From: Burkholderiales bacterium
GTDB taxonomy: Bacteria; Pseudomonadota; Gammaproteobacteria; Burkholderiales; Burkholderiaceae_C
Length of the DNA stretch: 64,000 nt
Direction: 5' to 3'
Assembly: GCA_016191525.1 (NCBI GenBank)
Contig: JACPOK010000038.1
Coordinates: 36,973-100,972 of the forward strand
Shown here: piece after piece, positions 7,853 through 17,073 of the stretch
Layout of the letters: every line of letters begins with the position of its first letter
How positions within the stretch are numbered: position 1 is the stretch's first letter
Program-made: the position numbers and the translations under genes
The notes under the pieces: model-generated
What the model was told of the DNA's origin: nothing
The model's input: the letters and a program-made list of their open reading frames with translations, nothing else
The model's database searches: none

Positions 7853-8278
7853 TTACTGGGGCTTGGCGGCTTTCTCGCCGGCCTGGATCACCTTCCATCC
7901 ATTGCCGGATGGGTCGCGAAACCCGGCGTCCACCTTGCCATAACGCTCGGTGGGTTCCTGCGTCAATTCCACACCCAGGGCCACCATCCGCTTGCAGGTG
8001 GCGCGGCAGTCGTCCACCGCCAGCACCAGCGGCGGCATGGCGCCTTTGGCGACCATCGCGCGCATGGTCTGCGCGGTGGCCTCGTCGAGCACCGGCGGCC
8101 CCGGCTTGAACAGCCCGAGCTGGAACAGCGGCTGCTCGGGGTGCTGCACCGTCAGCCACCGGTAGTCGCCATTGCGCACGTCGGTATGCACGCGAAAGCC
8201 GAGCTTGTCCACATAGAAAGCAAGCGCCTCGTCCTGGTCTTGCACATAAATACCGACGACTTCAACACCTTGGTTCAT
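7853..8278 (-). CDS. VOC-family (glyoxalase/bleomycin-resistance fold) protein
   Basis: 141 residues with paired beta-alpha-beta-beta-beta modules: VVGIYVQDQDEALAFYVDKLGFRV, then WLTVQHPE, then PLVLAVDDCRATCKRMVALGVEL and FRDPSGNGWKVIQ. Members are metal-dependent dioxygenases, isomerases, glutathione transferases or binding proteins; the substrate cannot be told. The ATG overlaps the stop of the AraC-type regulator (ATGA), so the pair is co-translated and the regulator probably controls this enzyme. Confidence 0.88.
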   Translation of the reverse strand: MNQGVEVVGIYVQDQDEALAFYVDKLGFRVHTDVRNGDYRWLTVQHPEQPLFQLGLFKPGPPVLDEATAQTMRAMVAKGAMPPLVLAVDDCRATCKRMVALGVELTQEPTERYGKVDAGFRDPSGNGWKVIQAGEKAAKPQ

Positions 8279-8784
8279 GGAATCTCCTTTAATTGCTGGA
8301 GCCCGTTTTTACCGCCCGCGGCCAGGCGGCGCTTCTCCGAAACTGCTGTCGTGAGTTGGGGCCGGTGCGCCGCGCTCACGGCGCAAGCCGGCACGCTGGC
8401 AAGCGCTTGTGCTTCGGACGCCGCGCGTGCCCGGATGGCGCTGGGGCTTGCGCCGGTGATGTCGCGAAAGGTGCGCCCAAACGTGCCCAGGCTTTCCCAG
8501 CCGGTGCCAAAGGCGATCTCCGTGATCGACAGCTGGGTGTCGCGCAGCAGCGCTGTCGCCTTCTCGATGCGCCGTGTCAGCAGGTACCGGTGCGGCGGCA
8601 CGCCAAAGGCCTGCTTGAAGGAACGTGCGAAGTGGGCTTCGGAAACGCCGCTCACGGCCGCCAGCCGCTCCACGGGCCATTCTTCGTGCGAGGCGGCGTC
8701 CATCCGGTCCTTCGCGCGCAGCAGGCGGCGCAACAGCTCGGGGGCCTGGGTTTGCGGGGTGTCGGGGGCCGGGGTTGGAGGCAT
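8275..8784 (-). CDS. AraC-family transcriptional regulator
   Basis: 169 residues, essentially only the DNA-binding part. The double helix-turn-helix spans about 25-120: WPVERLAAVSGVSEAHFARSFKQAFGVPPHRYLLTRRIEKA, then LSITEIAFGTGWESLGTFGRTFRDITGASP. There is no clear ligand-binding domain before it. It is followed with a 4-bp overlap by the VOC gene, a common arrangement in which the regulator governs its partner. Confidence 0.9.
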   Translation of the reverse strand: MPPTPAPDTPQTQAPELLRRLLRAKDRMDAASHEEWPVERLAAVSGVSEAHFARSFKQAFGVPPHRYLLTRRIEKATALLRDTQLSITEIAFGTGWESLGTFGRTFRDITGASPSAIRARAASEAQALASVPACAVSAAHRPQLTTAVSEKRRLAAGGKNGLQQLKEIP

Positions 8785-8817
8785 CCCGTTTTATACCTGC
8801 TTGCGATCCAGCAAGCC

Positions 8818-8845
8818 GCACGGAACCTGCACAAGCAGTTTCTAC
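8818..8845. repeat. dispersed repeat core, copy 3 (diverged)
   Basis: About 22 of 28 positions match the cores at 4632 and 6452 (GGAACCTGC and TTTCTAC kept). It lies between the AraC gene and the L,D-transpeptidase gene. Confidence 0.5.
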
Positions 8846-8872
8846 TGCCCTGTCCTAGACTACGCCAAACCT

Positions 8873-9382
8873 ATGCGTGTCCAATCTGCCGCACCCCTTG
8901 ATTCGCCCGTCGAGATGTTCGTCAGCGTGGCGGATCAAGAGCTTTGCCTGCGGCTTGCGGACGGCCGATTGCGGCGCTACCCCATATCGACGGCCGTGCG
9001 GGGTACGGGTTGCCTGCAGGGCAGCTATTGCACGCCGACCGGCAAACACCGCGTTCGCCTCAAGATCGGGGACGGGTGCCCTGCCGGAACCGTGTTCCGT
9101 GGAAGGCGTTCCACGGGCGAAGTCTTCACACCAGCGCTTGCGGCCAGCCATGGCGATCGTGACTGGATCCTGAGCCGGGTTCTGTGGCTCGACGGACTGG
9201 AGCCCGGTCACAACCGCGGCGGGCGCCTGGATACGCTAAGGCGCTTCGTGTACATCCATGGCACGGCAGACGAACACCTGATCGGCCAGGCGGCATCTCA
9301 CGGCTGCGTCCGGATGCGCAACAGCGATGTCGTGGAGTTGTTCGACCTGGTGCCACCCGGAACCGTTGTGCATATTTCCTGA
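8873..9382 (+). CDS. L,D-transpeptidase (YkuD domain)
   Basis: 169 residues. The catalytic signature is clear: YIHG with H139, and ASHGCVRM with H153, nucleophile C155 and R157. Upstream TPTGKHRVRLKIGDG is the typical start of the YkuD fold. These enzymes form 3-3 peptidoglycan cross-links or anchor lipoproteins. No convincing signal peptide is seen from the ATG at 8873, so this may be a cytoplasmic or leaderless variant, or the true start may lie upstream. Confidence 0.85.
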   Translation: MRVQSAAPLDSPVEMFVSVADQELCLRLADGRLRRYPISTAVRGTGCLQGSYCTPTGKHRVRLKIGDGCPAGTVFRGRRSTGEVFTPALAASHGDRDWILSRVLWLDGLEPGHNRGGRLDTLRRFVYIHGTADEHLIGQAASHGCVRMRNSDVVELFDLVPPGTVVHIS

Positions 9383-9405
9383 GGCTGCTGGAGATCGGCA
9401 GGCAT

Positions 9406-9954
9406 CTACAGCCCGACCCGGAACCTGAGCTCGCGCCCGCCGCCCAGCGAAGCCAGCTTCTCGAATTCTTCCACCAGCACGCCGCCGTTGGCGGTGATCA
9501 CCTTTTGCGATGCGGCGTTGTCCGGTGACGTTGTGATCTCCACGTGGGGCAGCCCGCGGCTGCGCGCTTCACGCAGCAGCAGCGCCAGCGCGCAGGTGGC
9601 GTAGCCGCGCCGCTGCTTCCAGGGCACCACGCTGTAGCCGATGTGCCCCAGGCAATAGTCGGGCAATGCCGCGCCCGTGGCCCAGCGCAGCTGGATGCTG
9701 CCGCAAAACTCGCCGTCCCACATCCACCTGCGGTAACCCGGCAGCCGGGGCACCACGGAACCATCAGGCAACTTGACGCCGATGCCACCGCCTTCGAAGT
9801 TCACCAATTGCTCAAAGAAGGCGTCGGGGTTGTTCTTGATGGCGGCCAGTTCTTCCTGCGCCACCTGCGGCTGCAGGTTGTTGGGCGACCAGCCGCGCTG
9901 CAGCGCTTCGCAGTACGAGCGCAGGTATTCAGGAGCGGGCCAGACGAGTTGCAT
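9406..9954 (-). CDS. GNAT-family N-acetyltransferase
   Basis: 182 residues. The acetyl-CoA-binding region is visible: LGHIGYSVVPWKQRRGYATCALALLLREARSRGL (motif A, QRRGYAT as the pyrophosphate loop), then EITTSPDNAASQKVITANGGVL. The N-terminal half contains EFCGSIQLRW. Close relatives often acetylate small molecules; the substrate is unknown. Stands alone. Confidence 0.88.
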   Translation of the reverse strand: MQLVWPAPEYLRSYCEALQRGWSPNNLQPQVAQEELAAIKNNPDAFFEQLVNFEGGGIGVKLPDGSVVPRLPGYRRWMWDGEFCGSIQLRWATGAALPDYCLGHIGYSVVPWKQRRGYATCALALLLREARSRGLPHVEITTSPDNAASQKVITANGGVLVEEFEKLASLGGGRELRFRVGL

Positions 9955-10005
9955 GCGCGGATTCTATGCAGGCTGTGCGTGCGGCCCGCCTCGGGCCGCG
10001 GTTGC

Positions 10006-11064
10006 TCATCCTGCGCGCGTCAGCACGATCAGCTTGTCCTTCAGGCTGGTGCCCGTGGCGTTACCGACAAGCTTGAAGACGGCCGGCGCGCCTGCGGTCT
10101 GGTCGTAGTACCCGATCAGCGTGTACGTGCCTGCGGAGTTGCATGTGCTGCCCTGCAAGGTTGCCTGTCCCGCATACAAATTCACGCTAGGGTCGTTCGC
10201 GCCTACATTGCCAGAAATTGCGCAGCCACTCACCAGGGTGCCGGACACGATGCCTGACACGGGGTCGATAGTCACGTTCTGCCCCGTGGACGCCGAAACA
10301 TACGCACCGCCCACAGTCGCGCCGGAGGCAGGAAGGGCTGATATTGGGTTGTACGTCAGGTCCAGCCTGCTGCCGACTATCGGGCTGCCGGCTGTCGAGA
10401 TGGTGACGGTCATGGTCCCGCCGCCCACTCGGGCACTCAGCTGCGGAACCGACGCAACGATCTGGGTGCCGTTGGCGTAGTGCCCGATGTTCATGATTCT
10501 GCTCGACCAGAAGTTTCCTGACAAAAAGGCCGTGCCGGTCAGGAAATCAACCTCCCCGCCATTGCCGCTGATGTTGATGGCGGCAAAGGTGCCGTAGTCG
10601 CTATACAACATCAAGGAATTGGGCGATGCGCCGCCCGGCGTGCCGGTGTAAACCCCAAAAGTGGAAGTTGTCGCGCAAGTTGCTGCGAATATCCGGCATC
10701 TCAACGCACCCAGCGGTACGAGATATGTCAGTTGCCCGTTGGTTGAAGGCCCGAGATAGTAAACATCATTGCTCGCGACGATCAGGTAGGTACTGCTGAT
10801 GGGGTAATAACGGAAAACGTATCGCGAAAGCACCCCGGATTGGTACGAACCACCAAACAGACCCGGAAATGATGTCTGCGCCCATTCGAAAAAAGACGTC
10901 GCGTCGAGTGTGGTGCTCGCTTGCGCCTGCAGCTTCACAGGTGCGGCGACGGCCTTGTCGGCCACGGCTTCAGAATCGGCCGCTCCGCCTCCGCAGCCCG
11001 CCACAATGCCCGCGACGATCAGGGCCCAGGCCGATGCCTTGTATTTTTCAAGCATGTTTTTCAA
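10006..11064 (-). CDS. exported lipoprotein with FEWA/YRYYP-type module
   Basis: 352 residues. The signal peptide ends in the lipobox IVAGC, followed by GGG. The N-terminal module (about 55-115), SFFEWAQTSFPGLF, then YVFRYYPISSTYLIVASNDVYYLG, is common in Burkholderiales exported proteins. The C-terminal part is beta-rich, with low-complexity Gly/Ser/Thr stretches and paired cysteines. Function unknown, probably surface-associated. It lies 30 bp downstream of the hybrid kinase gene on the same strand, so it may be co-transcribed. Confidence 0.72.
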   Translation of the reverse strand: MKNMLEKYKASAWALIVAGIVAGCGGGAADSEAVADKAVAAPVKLQAQASTTLDATSFFEWAQTSFPGLFGGSYQSGVLSRYVFRYYPISSTYLIVASNDVYYLGPSTNGQLTYLVPLGALRCRIFAATCATTSTFGVYTGTPGGASPNSLMLYSDYGTFAAINISGNGGEVDFLTGTAFLSGNFWSSRIMNIGHYANGTQIVASVPQLSARVGGGTMTVTISTAGSPIVGSRLDLTYNPISALPASGATVGGAYVSASTGQNVTIDPVSGIVSGTLVSGCAISGNVGANDPSVNLYAGQATLQGSTCNSAGTYTLIGYYDQTAGAPAVFKLVGNATGTSLKDKLIVLTRAG

Positions 11065-11094
11065 GTTTTGTTCAAACAGGGCATTGCGGAAAGC

Positions 11095-13725
11095 TCAGTT
11101 CACGCTGTCCAGGTGCGCAAGCAGCCACGCAATGTCGTCCGCAAGCGCGGCGGCGGTGCCCTGCGCCGCATCCCGCTCCAGCCGGTGGCATCGCTGCGCG
11201 GCCTCTTCGAATCCATACAGCGCCAACCCGCCGCCGGCCTTGTGTGCCAGCGCGCGCAGCGCGCCCCGGTCGGCCCGCTGCAGCGCGGCGTCCATGTCGC
11301 GGGCCAGTTCGCGCCGCGACGCCAGGAATGCGGGGATGCTGTCCGCCAGATCCGCATCGACGGCCACCACCGGGCTGAGCGCGGGCGCCAGTTGCCGTGC
11401 GCCCAGTGCCGCCAGCAAGGCCTCGCGGCTGGCGGGTTTGGCCAGGTAGTGGTCGGCGCCGCCGGCCAGGCAGCGCGCGATGGTGGCCGGGTCGTCGTGC
11501 GACGACAGCATCACCACGGTGCAGCGCGGGCGGCCGTGCGCCGCCTCCTCGCGCCGCAGCCAGGTCACCGCACCCATGCCGTCCAGCACCGGCATCTCCA
11601 GGTCGATCAGCAGGCAATCCGGCCAGTGGCGCTGCATCGCCTCGATGGCGGCCTGGCCGTTGACGGCGGTCTGCACGGTGAAGGGCGGGTCGCTCAGGTA
11701 GCGGCGCAGGATCAGGCGGTTGTACTCGTCGTCGTCCGCCACCAGCACGGTGGTCGGCGCGAACTGCGCGGCCGGCGGCGCCGTGGCGGATGGCTGGCCG
11801 GGCACGGCCGCAACGGCCGGCGCCTCGCCGGTGAGCGGCTTGAGCAACAGGGTGAGCGTGGTGCCCTGGTCCTGCGCGCTGCGCATCTGCACGTCGCCTT
11901 CCTGCGCCTGCGCCATCAGCCGCGCCGAGTACGCGCCCAGGCCGGTGCCGCCCGCCTTGCCGCCGGTGGCGTACTTCTGGAAAAAGTGCTGCGCCACGCG
12001 TTCCGGCACCAGCCCCGCGTTGTGCACCTCCAGCCGCACCGGTTCGCCCGGCAATACGCGCACGCTCACCACGCCACCCGGCGGGCTGGCCTCGATCGCG
12101 TTCTTCACCAGGTTGGCGATGATGGAATAGCACAGCAGCTCTTCGCCGCGCACGTATGCCGACGAAACGCCGGCGCTCCCCATCTTCAGGCTCACCTGGC
12201 CGGCCTCCGCCTGCGCATGCAGGTCCACCAGCACCCGGCCCGCCACCTCGCGCAGGTTCACGGCCTGGGGATGGAAGTCGTAGGTGCCGGTCTCCATCTT
12301 GAACAGTCCCAGCGACAGATTGACCATCTCCAGCATGCGGTAGCCGGCCCGCTCCAGCACGGAGACGAGTTCGCGGTGTTCCGTGGACAGCTTGCGGTCG
12401 TCCCCCAGGATGCGCGCGGCGCCCAGGATGCTGTTCAACGGCGTCTTCAGGTCGTGGCGCGACATCAGCTCCACGTCTTCGCGCAGCCGTGCGTTCTCTT
12501 CCAGCGTGCGCGTGCGTGCCTCGGCGCCGAGCGCCCGGGCCAGCCGCCGCACCAGCAGGAAAGCCGGCATCAGCACGAAGACGGCGGCGCCCAGAGGCAC
12601 GAAACGCCGCACCGGCGTGTGGAAGTAGTACAGCACCACGTCCGCCACCAGCGAAGCGAGAATCGCCGCCAGCCCCACCAGCAGCACGCGCGCACCGCGG
12701 CTGCCGCGCATTGCGGCGCGCGCGATCACGAAGATCGCATGCAGCACGATGAGGCTGGTGATCACCTGCCCCACCGGCGCGAGGTACGAGTACACGCGGG
12801 CCGGCGTGGCCAGCACCACGAGCGACGGCAGCACACAGGCCAATATCAGCGCCTGCACCGGCCGCAGCGGCACGTGGCCCGGGAACAGCGCGCGGATGGT
12901 GGCCGTGAAAAAGCCCAGCGCGGCAAACCACGACAGCCATTCGATGCGCAGGAACAGCTCCCACGGCAGCTCGCCGGGCAGCAGCCGCAGCAGCAGGCGC
13001 TCGCCGGTGATGTCGGCATAAACGGCGATGGCGATACAGAACAGGCCGAACAGCAGCGGCGCCCGCTCTTCGCGCCGCACCAGGAAGAACAGGATGGTGA
13101 GCGCGCTGGTGAGCAGGTAGGCCCCGAGCAAGGTGGCATCGCCGATCACGCGCAGTTCGCGCTGGGCCGCCAGCGCATTGGCGCTGCCCAGGGGGATGGC
13201 CTTGAACATGCCCCCGGTGCGGTGGCTGTAGTTGGAAAGGTGCACCGTGATGCGCAGCGGGCAGGCGAACTCGTGCGAAATCGGGTTGCGCGTTTGCACC
13301 GCCGGGCGCGATTCCTGCGGCGATGGGCCGGGGTCCCCGTGCGCTCCGACAAGCTGGCCGTTCACAAACAAGTGGGTCGCGGTGCGCTGGTTGGGCACCG
13401 CAACAGCGTAGCGCTCGCCGGCCGGGCACTGCACCAGCAGCGCGTAGCTGGCCCAGCCATCGCGGCCCGGCGTTTTGCCGTCGGCGGTAAGTTCGTTCCA
13501 GCCACCCAGCGGGGCCGCGAACGCCTGGGTTGGCAGCGTCGTCCACGCAGGGTCCACGAAGCGCTGCCAGGCGAAACCCCACTCCCCCTGCAGTTCCACC
13601 ACCCGCTGATCAAGTGAAGGCAGTTGCACCACCCCTTGCCGGGCGACGCCCAGCGCCGGCTGCGCACCCACGCCCGCCGCCAGCAGGGCGAGCCAGGCCA
13701 GGAGCAGGGTGCGGATGAGCTGCAT
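11095..13725 (-). CDS. 7TM-DISM hybrid histidine kinase with receiver and Hpt domains
   Basis: 876 residues. The order is: signal peptide; periplasmic sensory domain (about 25-185); seven membrane segments (about 195-395, 7TMR-DISM type); coiled linker; HisKA with H424 in SRHDLKTP; HATPase with N542 in NLVKNAIEA and G-box GGTGLGAYS; receiver with DDD at 664-666 and D708 in LIDLEMP; C-terminal Hpt with H828 in ALAHKAGGG. It carries a full internal phosphorelay but no output domain, so a separate regulator must receive the phosphate. None is adjacent. DISM sensors are thought to bind carbohydrates or other small ligands. Confidence 0.9.
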   Translation of the reverse strand: MQLIRTLLLAWLALLAAGVGAQPALGVARQGVVQLPSLDQRVVELQGEWGFAWQRFVDPAWTTLPTQAFAAPLGGWNELTADGKTPGRDGWASYALLVQCPAGERYAVAVPNQRTATHLFVNGQLVGAHGDPGPSPQESRPAVQTRNPISHEFACPLRITVHLSNYSHRTGGMFKAIPLGSANALAAQRELRVIGDATLLGAYLLTSALTILFFLVRREERAPLLFGLFCIAIAVYADITGERLLLRLLPGELPWELFLRIEWLSWFAALGFFTATIRALFPGHVPLRPVQALILACVLPSLVVLATPARVYSYLAPVGQVITSLIVLHAIFVIARAAMRGSRGARVLLVGLAAILASLVADVVLYYFHTPVRRFVPLGAAVFVLMPAFLLVRRLARALGAEARTRTLEENARLREDVELMSRHDLKTPLNSILGAARILGDDRKLSTEHRELVSVLERAGYRMLEMVNLSLGLFKMETGTYDFHPQAVNLREVAGRVLVDLHAQAEAGQVSLKMGSAGVSSAYVRGEELLCYSIIANLVKNAIEASPPGGVVSVRVLPGEPVRLEVHNAGLVPERVAQHFFQKYATGGKAGGTGLGAYSARLMAQAQEGDVQMRSAQDQGTTLTLLLKPLTGEAPAVAAVPGQPSATAPPAAQFAPTTVLVADDDEYNRLILRRYLSDPPFTVQTAVNGQAAIEAMQRHWPDCLLIDLEMPVLDGMGAVTWLRREEAAHGRPRCTVVMLSSHDDPATIARCLAGGADHYLAKPASREALLAALGARQLAPALSPVVAVDADLADSIPAFLASRRELARDMDAALQRADRGALRALAHKAGGGLALYGFEEAAQRCHRLERDAAQGTAAALADDIAWLLAHLDSVN

Positions 13726-13763
13726 CGACGCAGTGTAGATGCGTTCGCACCAGCGTCAGCCAA

Positions 13764-14114
13764 TCACTCGGGATACGGCCTGGGACTGTTCCTTCCGAAC
13801 CACGCGCACGCGATGTACTCCCGGTTCAGGGCGGTGACCCTGGGCGCGTTCCGGACTTCGTGGGATGTCACCCAAAGAGACATGTCCTCGGAGTCCCGGG
13901 TGAAGATCTTTGCAAGGGCCGTCCTGGTTATCGGGTAGCCGATGCTGCCGAAGCCCTCCGCCAAGCACCGCACGTAACTGCCGCGCAGGAGCGCCATTTC
14001 AGCTTCGGGCAACCAGGTGCCCGGCACCTGGGGCACGGGCGCCGCACCTGCATTGGTCCCCGACGCGGACATCAGAATGCCCGCGACCAACAGGCAGATT
14101 CGAACGAGTGGCAT
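13764..14114 (-). CDS. small secreted protein of unknown function
   Basis: 116 residues with a signal peptide (MPLVRICLLVAGILMSASGTNAGA). The mature part has two cysteines (YVRCLAEGFG, IACAWFG) that could pair. I recognise no family. It lies upstream of the hybrid kinase gene on the same strand, 38 bp apart, so a shared transcript is possible. Confidence 0.6.
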   Translation of the reverse strand: MPLVRICLLVAGILMSASGTNAGAAPVPQVPGTWLPEAEMALLRGSYVRCLAEGFGSIGYPITRTALAKIFTRDSEDMSLWVTSHEVRNAPRVTALNREYIACAWFGRNSPRPYPE

Positions 14115-14133
14115 GGGATTCTTTTTGCTTTCC

Positions 14134-14154
14134 GGAGAAGCATGTGGCTTCTCC
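14134..14154. terminator. inverted repeat between LysR gene and small secreted gene
   Basis: GGAGAAGC at 14134-14141 pairs with GCTTCTCC at 14147-14154 around a 5-base loop. It is about 70 bp downstream of the LysR gene on the minus strand. There is no clear T-run, so a terminator role is tentative. Confidence 0.35.
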
Positions 14155-14222
14155 CTGGAAGCAATCCTGCTTCAACCGCGGGCTGGTTCGGGTGAAATCG
14201 CAGGCGGGGTGCCGCCCGCTTT

Positions 14223-15131
14223 TCAAGCCAGCCGCGCCTGGGCTTCGATCCAGTCGGCGATGCGCACCACGGATCTCCGCGGAACTTTCTCGGCCATCAC
14301 CAGCCAATAGGCGTGGTCACAAGGCTGCGTCACGACAGGCGTACTCACTGCCTGCAACTGGCCCGCTTTCATGATCGGGCCCAGCAATTCCAGGCGCCCG
14401 AGTGCAATGCCCTGGCCGGCCATCGCCGCCTGGATGACGAAGTCGTACTGGTTGAACCGCAGCACGCTCTTGGGCTTCCTGGTGAACTCCCAGCCGGCGC
14501 CGGCCATCCAGCCGGCCCATTGCAGCCAGGGGCGGCGGCTGCCATCGAGTTCCAGCAACGTGTGGCCGGCGAGGTCGTCGGGCGTCAGGATTGGCCGCAC
14601 ACGAAGCAGGGGGCTGGCCACCGGGGCCACGGTTTCACCGAACAGGCGGATCGCGGTGCCGGGCACCGCGTCTTCGGGGCTGTACCGGATGGACAGATCG
14701 ATATCCTCGGCACGCACGTCGAGCACGGCGTTGTTGGCTGCCACGCGCACATCGATATCCGGGTGGTCCGCTTGCAGCCGCCCCAGCCGCGGGAGCAGCC
14801 ACAGCGCCGTGACACCGATGCTGGCGGTGATGGTTACCGGCTTGCCCGTGACTCCGGGCAGGATTCTCCCCACCGCGTCCTGCACCTGTTGCAGCGCTGA
14901 ATTTGCCGCTTCATACAGTTCGGCGCCCTCTTTTGTGAATGCGATGGAACGATGCCCGCGGACCAGCAGCCTGACGCCGAGCGACTCTTCAAGTTTGGTG
15001 ATCTGCTTGCTCAATGCGGAGGGCGTGAGGCACAAGTCTTCCGCTGCCAGTGCCATGCTCATGCGCCGGCCGGCGGCGACGAAACCCCGCAGGAAATCGA
15101 GGGCTGAAAGGCGAACGAGCGGGACGGCCAT
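14223..15131 (-). CDS. LysR-family regulator, GcvA-like
   Basis: 302 residues. The N-terminal winged helix-turn-helix is clear: LRGFVAAGRRMSMALAAEDLCLTPSALSKQITKLEESLGVRLL. The effector domain follows, with ITASIGVTALWLLPRLGRLQADHPDIDVRV, typical of the GcvA/AmpR branch. Its target is not evident, since no divergent gene faces it; the kinase gene upstream runs in the same direction. Confidence 0.9.
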   Translation of the reverse strand: MAVPLVRLSALDFLRGFVAAGRRMSMALAAEDLCLTPSALSKQITKLEESLGVRLLVRGHRSIAFTKEGAELYEAANSALQQVQDAVGRILPGVTGKPVTITASIGVTALWLLPRLGRLQADHPDIDVRVAANNAVLDVRAEDIDLSIRYSPEDAVPGTAIRLFGETVAPVASPLLRVRPILTPDDLAGHTLLELDGSRRPWLQWAGWMAGAGWEFTRKPKSVLRFNQYDFVIQAAMAGQGIALGRLELLGPIMKAGQLQAVSTPVVTQPCDHAYWLVMAEKVPRRSVVRIADWIEAQARLA

Positions 15132-15203
15132 ATCGGTTGGAATGCGATGCCTCGCCAGTTTGCATCATTTGCGCTTGCCTCGTTGCCTGGGGACGCTGCA
15201 GCC

Positions 15204-16922
15204 CTATCCTGGACCAGCCCGTGCCCGCGCGAAGACGAGCGTGAACGACGCACCCTTGCCCGGCGCAGCGTCGGCCAGTACACGGCCGCCATGCCGCTCC
15301 ATGATGCGGCGCACATTGGCCAGCCCCATCCCCGTGCCCTCGAAGGTGTCCGTTGTATGCAGGCGCTGGAACGGCCGGAACAGCGAGGCGGCCTGCGCCG
15401 TCTCGAAACCGATGCCGTTGTCGCTGATGCGCAACCGGTAGTCACCCGCCGCGTCCCACAGCCCGTCGACGTGCACGTGCGGCTGCTCGCACGCCCGGCT
15501 GTACTTCACCGCGTTGGACAGCACGTTGACGACGGCCAGCAGCAGCAGCGAAGGGTCGCCGTGTACGACGGGCAGCGGGCCCACAGTCCATCGGACAGGC
15601 GTGGTCCCCGCGTCCGCGTCGGCGGCCAGGTTGTTGCGGGCTTCGCGCACCAGCAGGTTCAGGTCCACCGGTGCCGGCTCTATCTGCTTTTGGCCCAGCC
15701 GCGCGAATTCGAGCAGGCTGCGGATCATGCGGTGCGCCGCGCCCGCAGCATTGATGATGCGCTGCAGGTGCGAATCCTGCCCTGCGCTGGCCGGGAGGCC
15801 GCCCTGGCGCTGCATCACCTGGGCGAACGCGCCGATGGTGGTGATGGGCTGCTGCAGGTCATGCGCCAGGCCGCCCGCGAACGCATCCAGGTCGCGGTTG
15901 GCGGCTTCCAGGTCGGTGCTCAGGCGCTGCAGCTCGGCCGCGCGGCGCCGCTGGGCTTCGTTGGCTTCCACCAGCCGCGCGTAGAGCATGCTGTTCTCCA
16001 GCAGCAGCACGGCCAGCACGAAGGTGCTGGCCAGCAAGCCATAGACACGGCCGGCGTACCAGCCCACGTCGTAGCGGGCGTTGTTGAAGACGGCGGCCAG
16101 CGCCGTGTCGGCGGCCCAGACGCACAGCACCACCATCAGCCAGAGGTCAATCACCGAATGCGGCCGGCGGCGCCACAGCAGCGCCAGCGTCCCCATGCCG
16201 ATCAGCCAGGTGGCCGCCGCCACCACCACCTTGGCTTGTGCATCCGCGTTACCCACCATCAGCGGCAATGCCCGCGGAATCGAGTGGGCCACGCCAACGG
16301 CCAGTGCCGCGATTGCCAGCGTCAATCCGATCCCGGACGCCACATGCGCCTTGAACGTGTCGCGCGATGCCGTGCCTGGTGGCTCACGCCCTTTCAGCAG
16401 CGCATAGCCCACGACGAACAGCGGGAAGCCCGCGTGCCACAGAAAGTACAGCCAGGCCGTGGTTTGTCCTCCGCCCAGCAACCCGGCGGGAGCGAACAGG
16501 CCGGGGAAGCTCAGGGCGTGCGCCACAGCCATCAGCGCGCCGAACAGGTACGCGCAGGCCAGCACCAGGAGCGCGCGGGACTTGAGGATGGCGTACTGCC
16601 CCAGCAGCAGGGTCATCGTGATCAGGTCCACCACCACCAGCGCCGACTGGTAGATCGGCAGGAAGCCGGGCAGTGGCGGCAGCGGCACCCGGGCAAACGG
16701 AACCATGGCGGCGAACAGCACCAGCGACAGAAGCACCACGGCCAGCGCGGCGCGCCACTGGTTTTGGTCAGGAGTGAGTGTGGAAAGGAAGGCCGAGCGG
16801 CTGCTGGCCACATAGCCCGCATCGGCGCCGCGGGCATCGAACGCATAGGCCTCACCATGGCCCGGGCCGGCTTGTGTGCCGTTCGCTTGCGCGGGGCGCG
16901 TCTGTGCGGGCTGAGCGCTCAT
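15204..16922 (-). CDS. MASE4-domain sensor histidine kinase
   Basis: 572 residues from MSAQPAQ. Residues about 55-315 carry 8-9 membrane segments of MASE4 type (LPPLPGFLPIYQSALVVVDLI, AYLFGALMAVAHALSFPGLF, GLLGGGQTTAWLYFLWHAGFP). A coiled linker leads to HisKA with H354 in GLAHDLQQP, then HATPase with N470 in NVLSNAVKYS, DNGIGF and GTGMGLANVRRI. The MASE4 ligand is unknown. There is no receiver or regulator gene beside it. The frame is open upstream, but the ATG at 16922 directly precedes the acidic soluble N-terminus. Confidence 0.88.
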   Translation of the reverse strand: MSAQPAQTRPAQANGTQAGPGHGEAYAFDARGADAGYVASSRSAFLSTLTPDQNQWRAALAVVLLSLVLFAAMVPFARVPLPPLPGFLPIYQSALVVVDLITMTLLLGQYAILKSRALLVLACAYLFGALMAVAHALSFPGLFAPAGLLGGGQTTAWLYFLWHAGFPLFVVGYALLKGREPPGTASRDTFKAHVASGIGLTLAIAALAVGVAHSIPRALPLMVGNADAQAKVVVAAATWLIGMGTLALLWRRRPHSVIDLWLMVVLCVWAADTALAAVFNNARYDVGWYAGRVYGLLASTFVLAVLLLENSMLYARLVEANEAQRRRAAELQRLSTDLEAANRDLDAFAGGLAHDLQQPITTIGAFAQVMQRQGGLPASAGQDSHLQRIINAAGAAHRMIRSLLEFARLGQKQIEPAPVDLNLLVREARNNLAADADAGTTPVRWTVGPLPVVHGDPSLLLLAVVNVLSNAVKYSRACEQPHVHVDGLWDAAGDYRLRISDNGIGFETAQAASLFRPFQRLHTTDTFEGTGMGLANVRRIMERHGGRVLADAAPGKGASFTLVFARARAGPG

Positions 16923-17073
16923 GCTCCCTTTCCGTGGCGTTGCTGCGCCACCTGTTCGGCAATATATCTGCATTCGCAAAAAACCGTGGGCGGCTAACGG
17001 CACTGTGTGAACCTTCGCACTCCACAAATGGAGGATGCGGTGGCGGCAAGTTGCCTGCATGGGAAAATGCCCC

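Noticed and set aside
10921..13617. Very long open frame on the plus strand opposite the hybrid kinase
   Set aside because: It is the antisense of a well-supported kinase gene; GC-rich codons make such frames common. Composition (His, Arg and Gln rich) is not protein-like.
8875..13725. Possible mobile element because of nearby repeats
   Set aside because: No transposase, integrase or terminal inverted repeats found.
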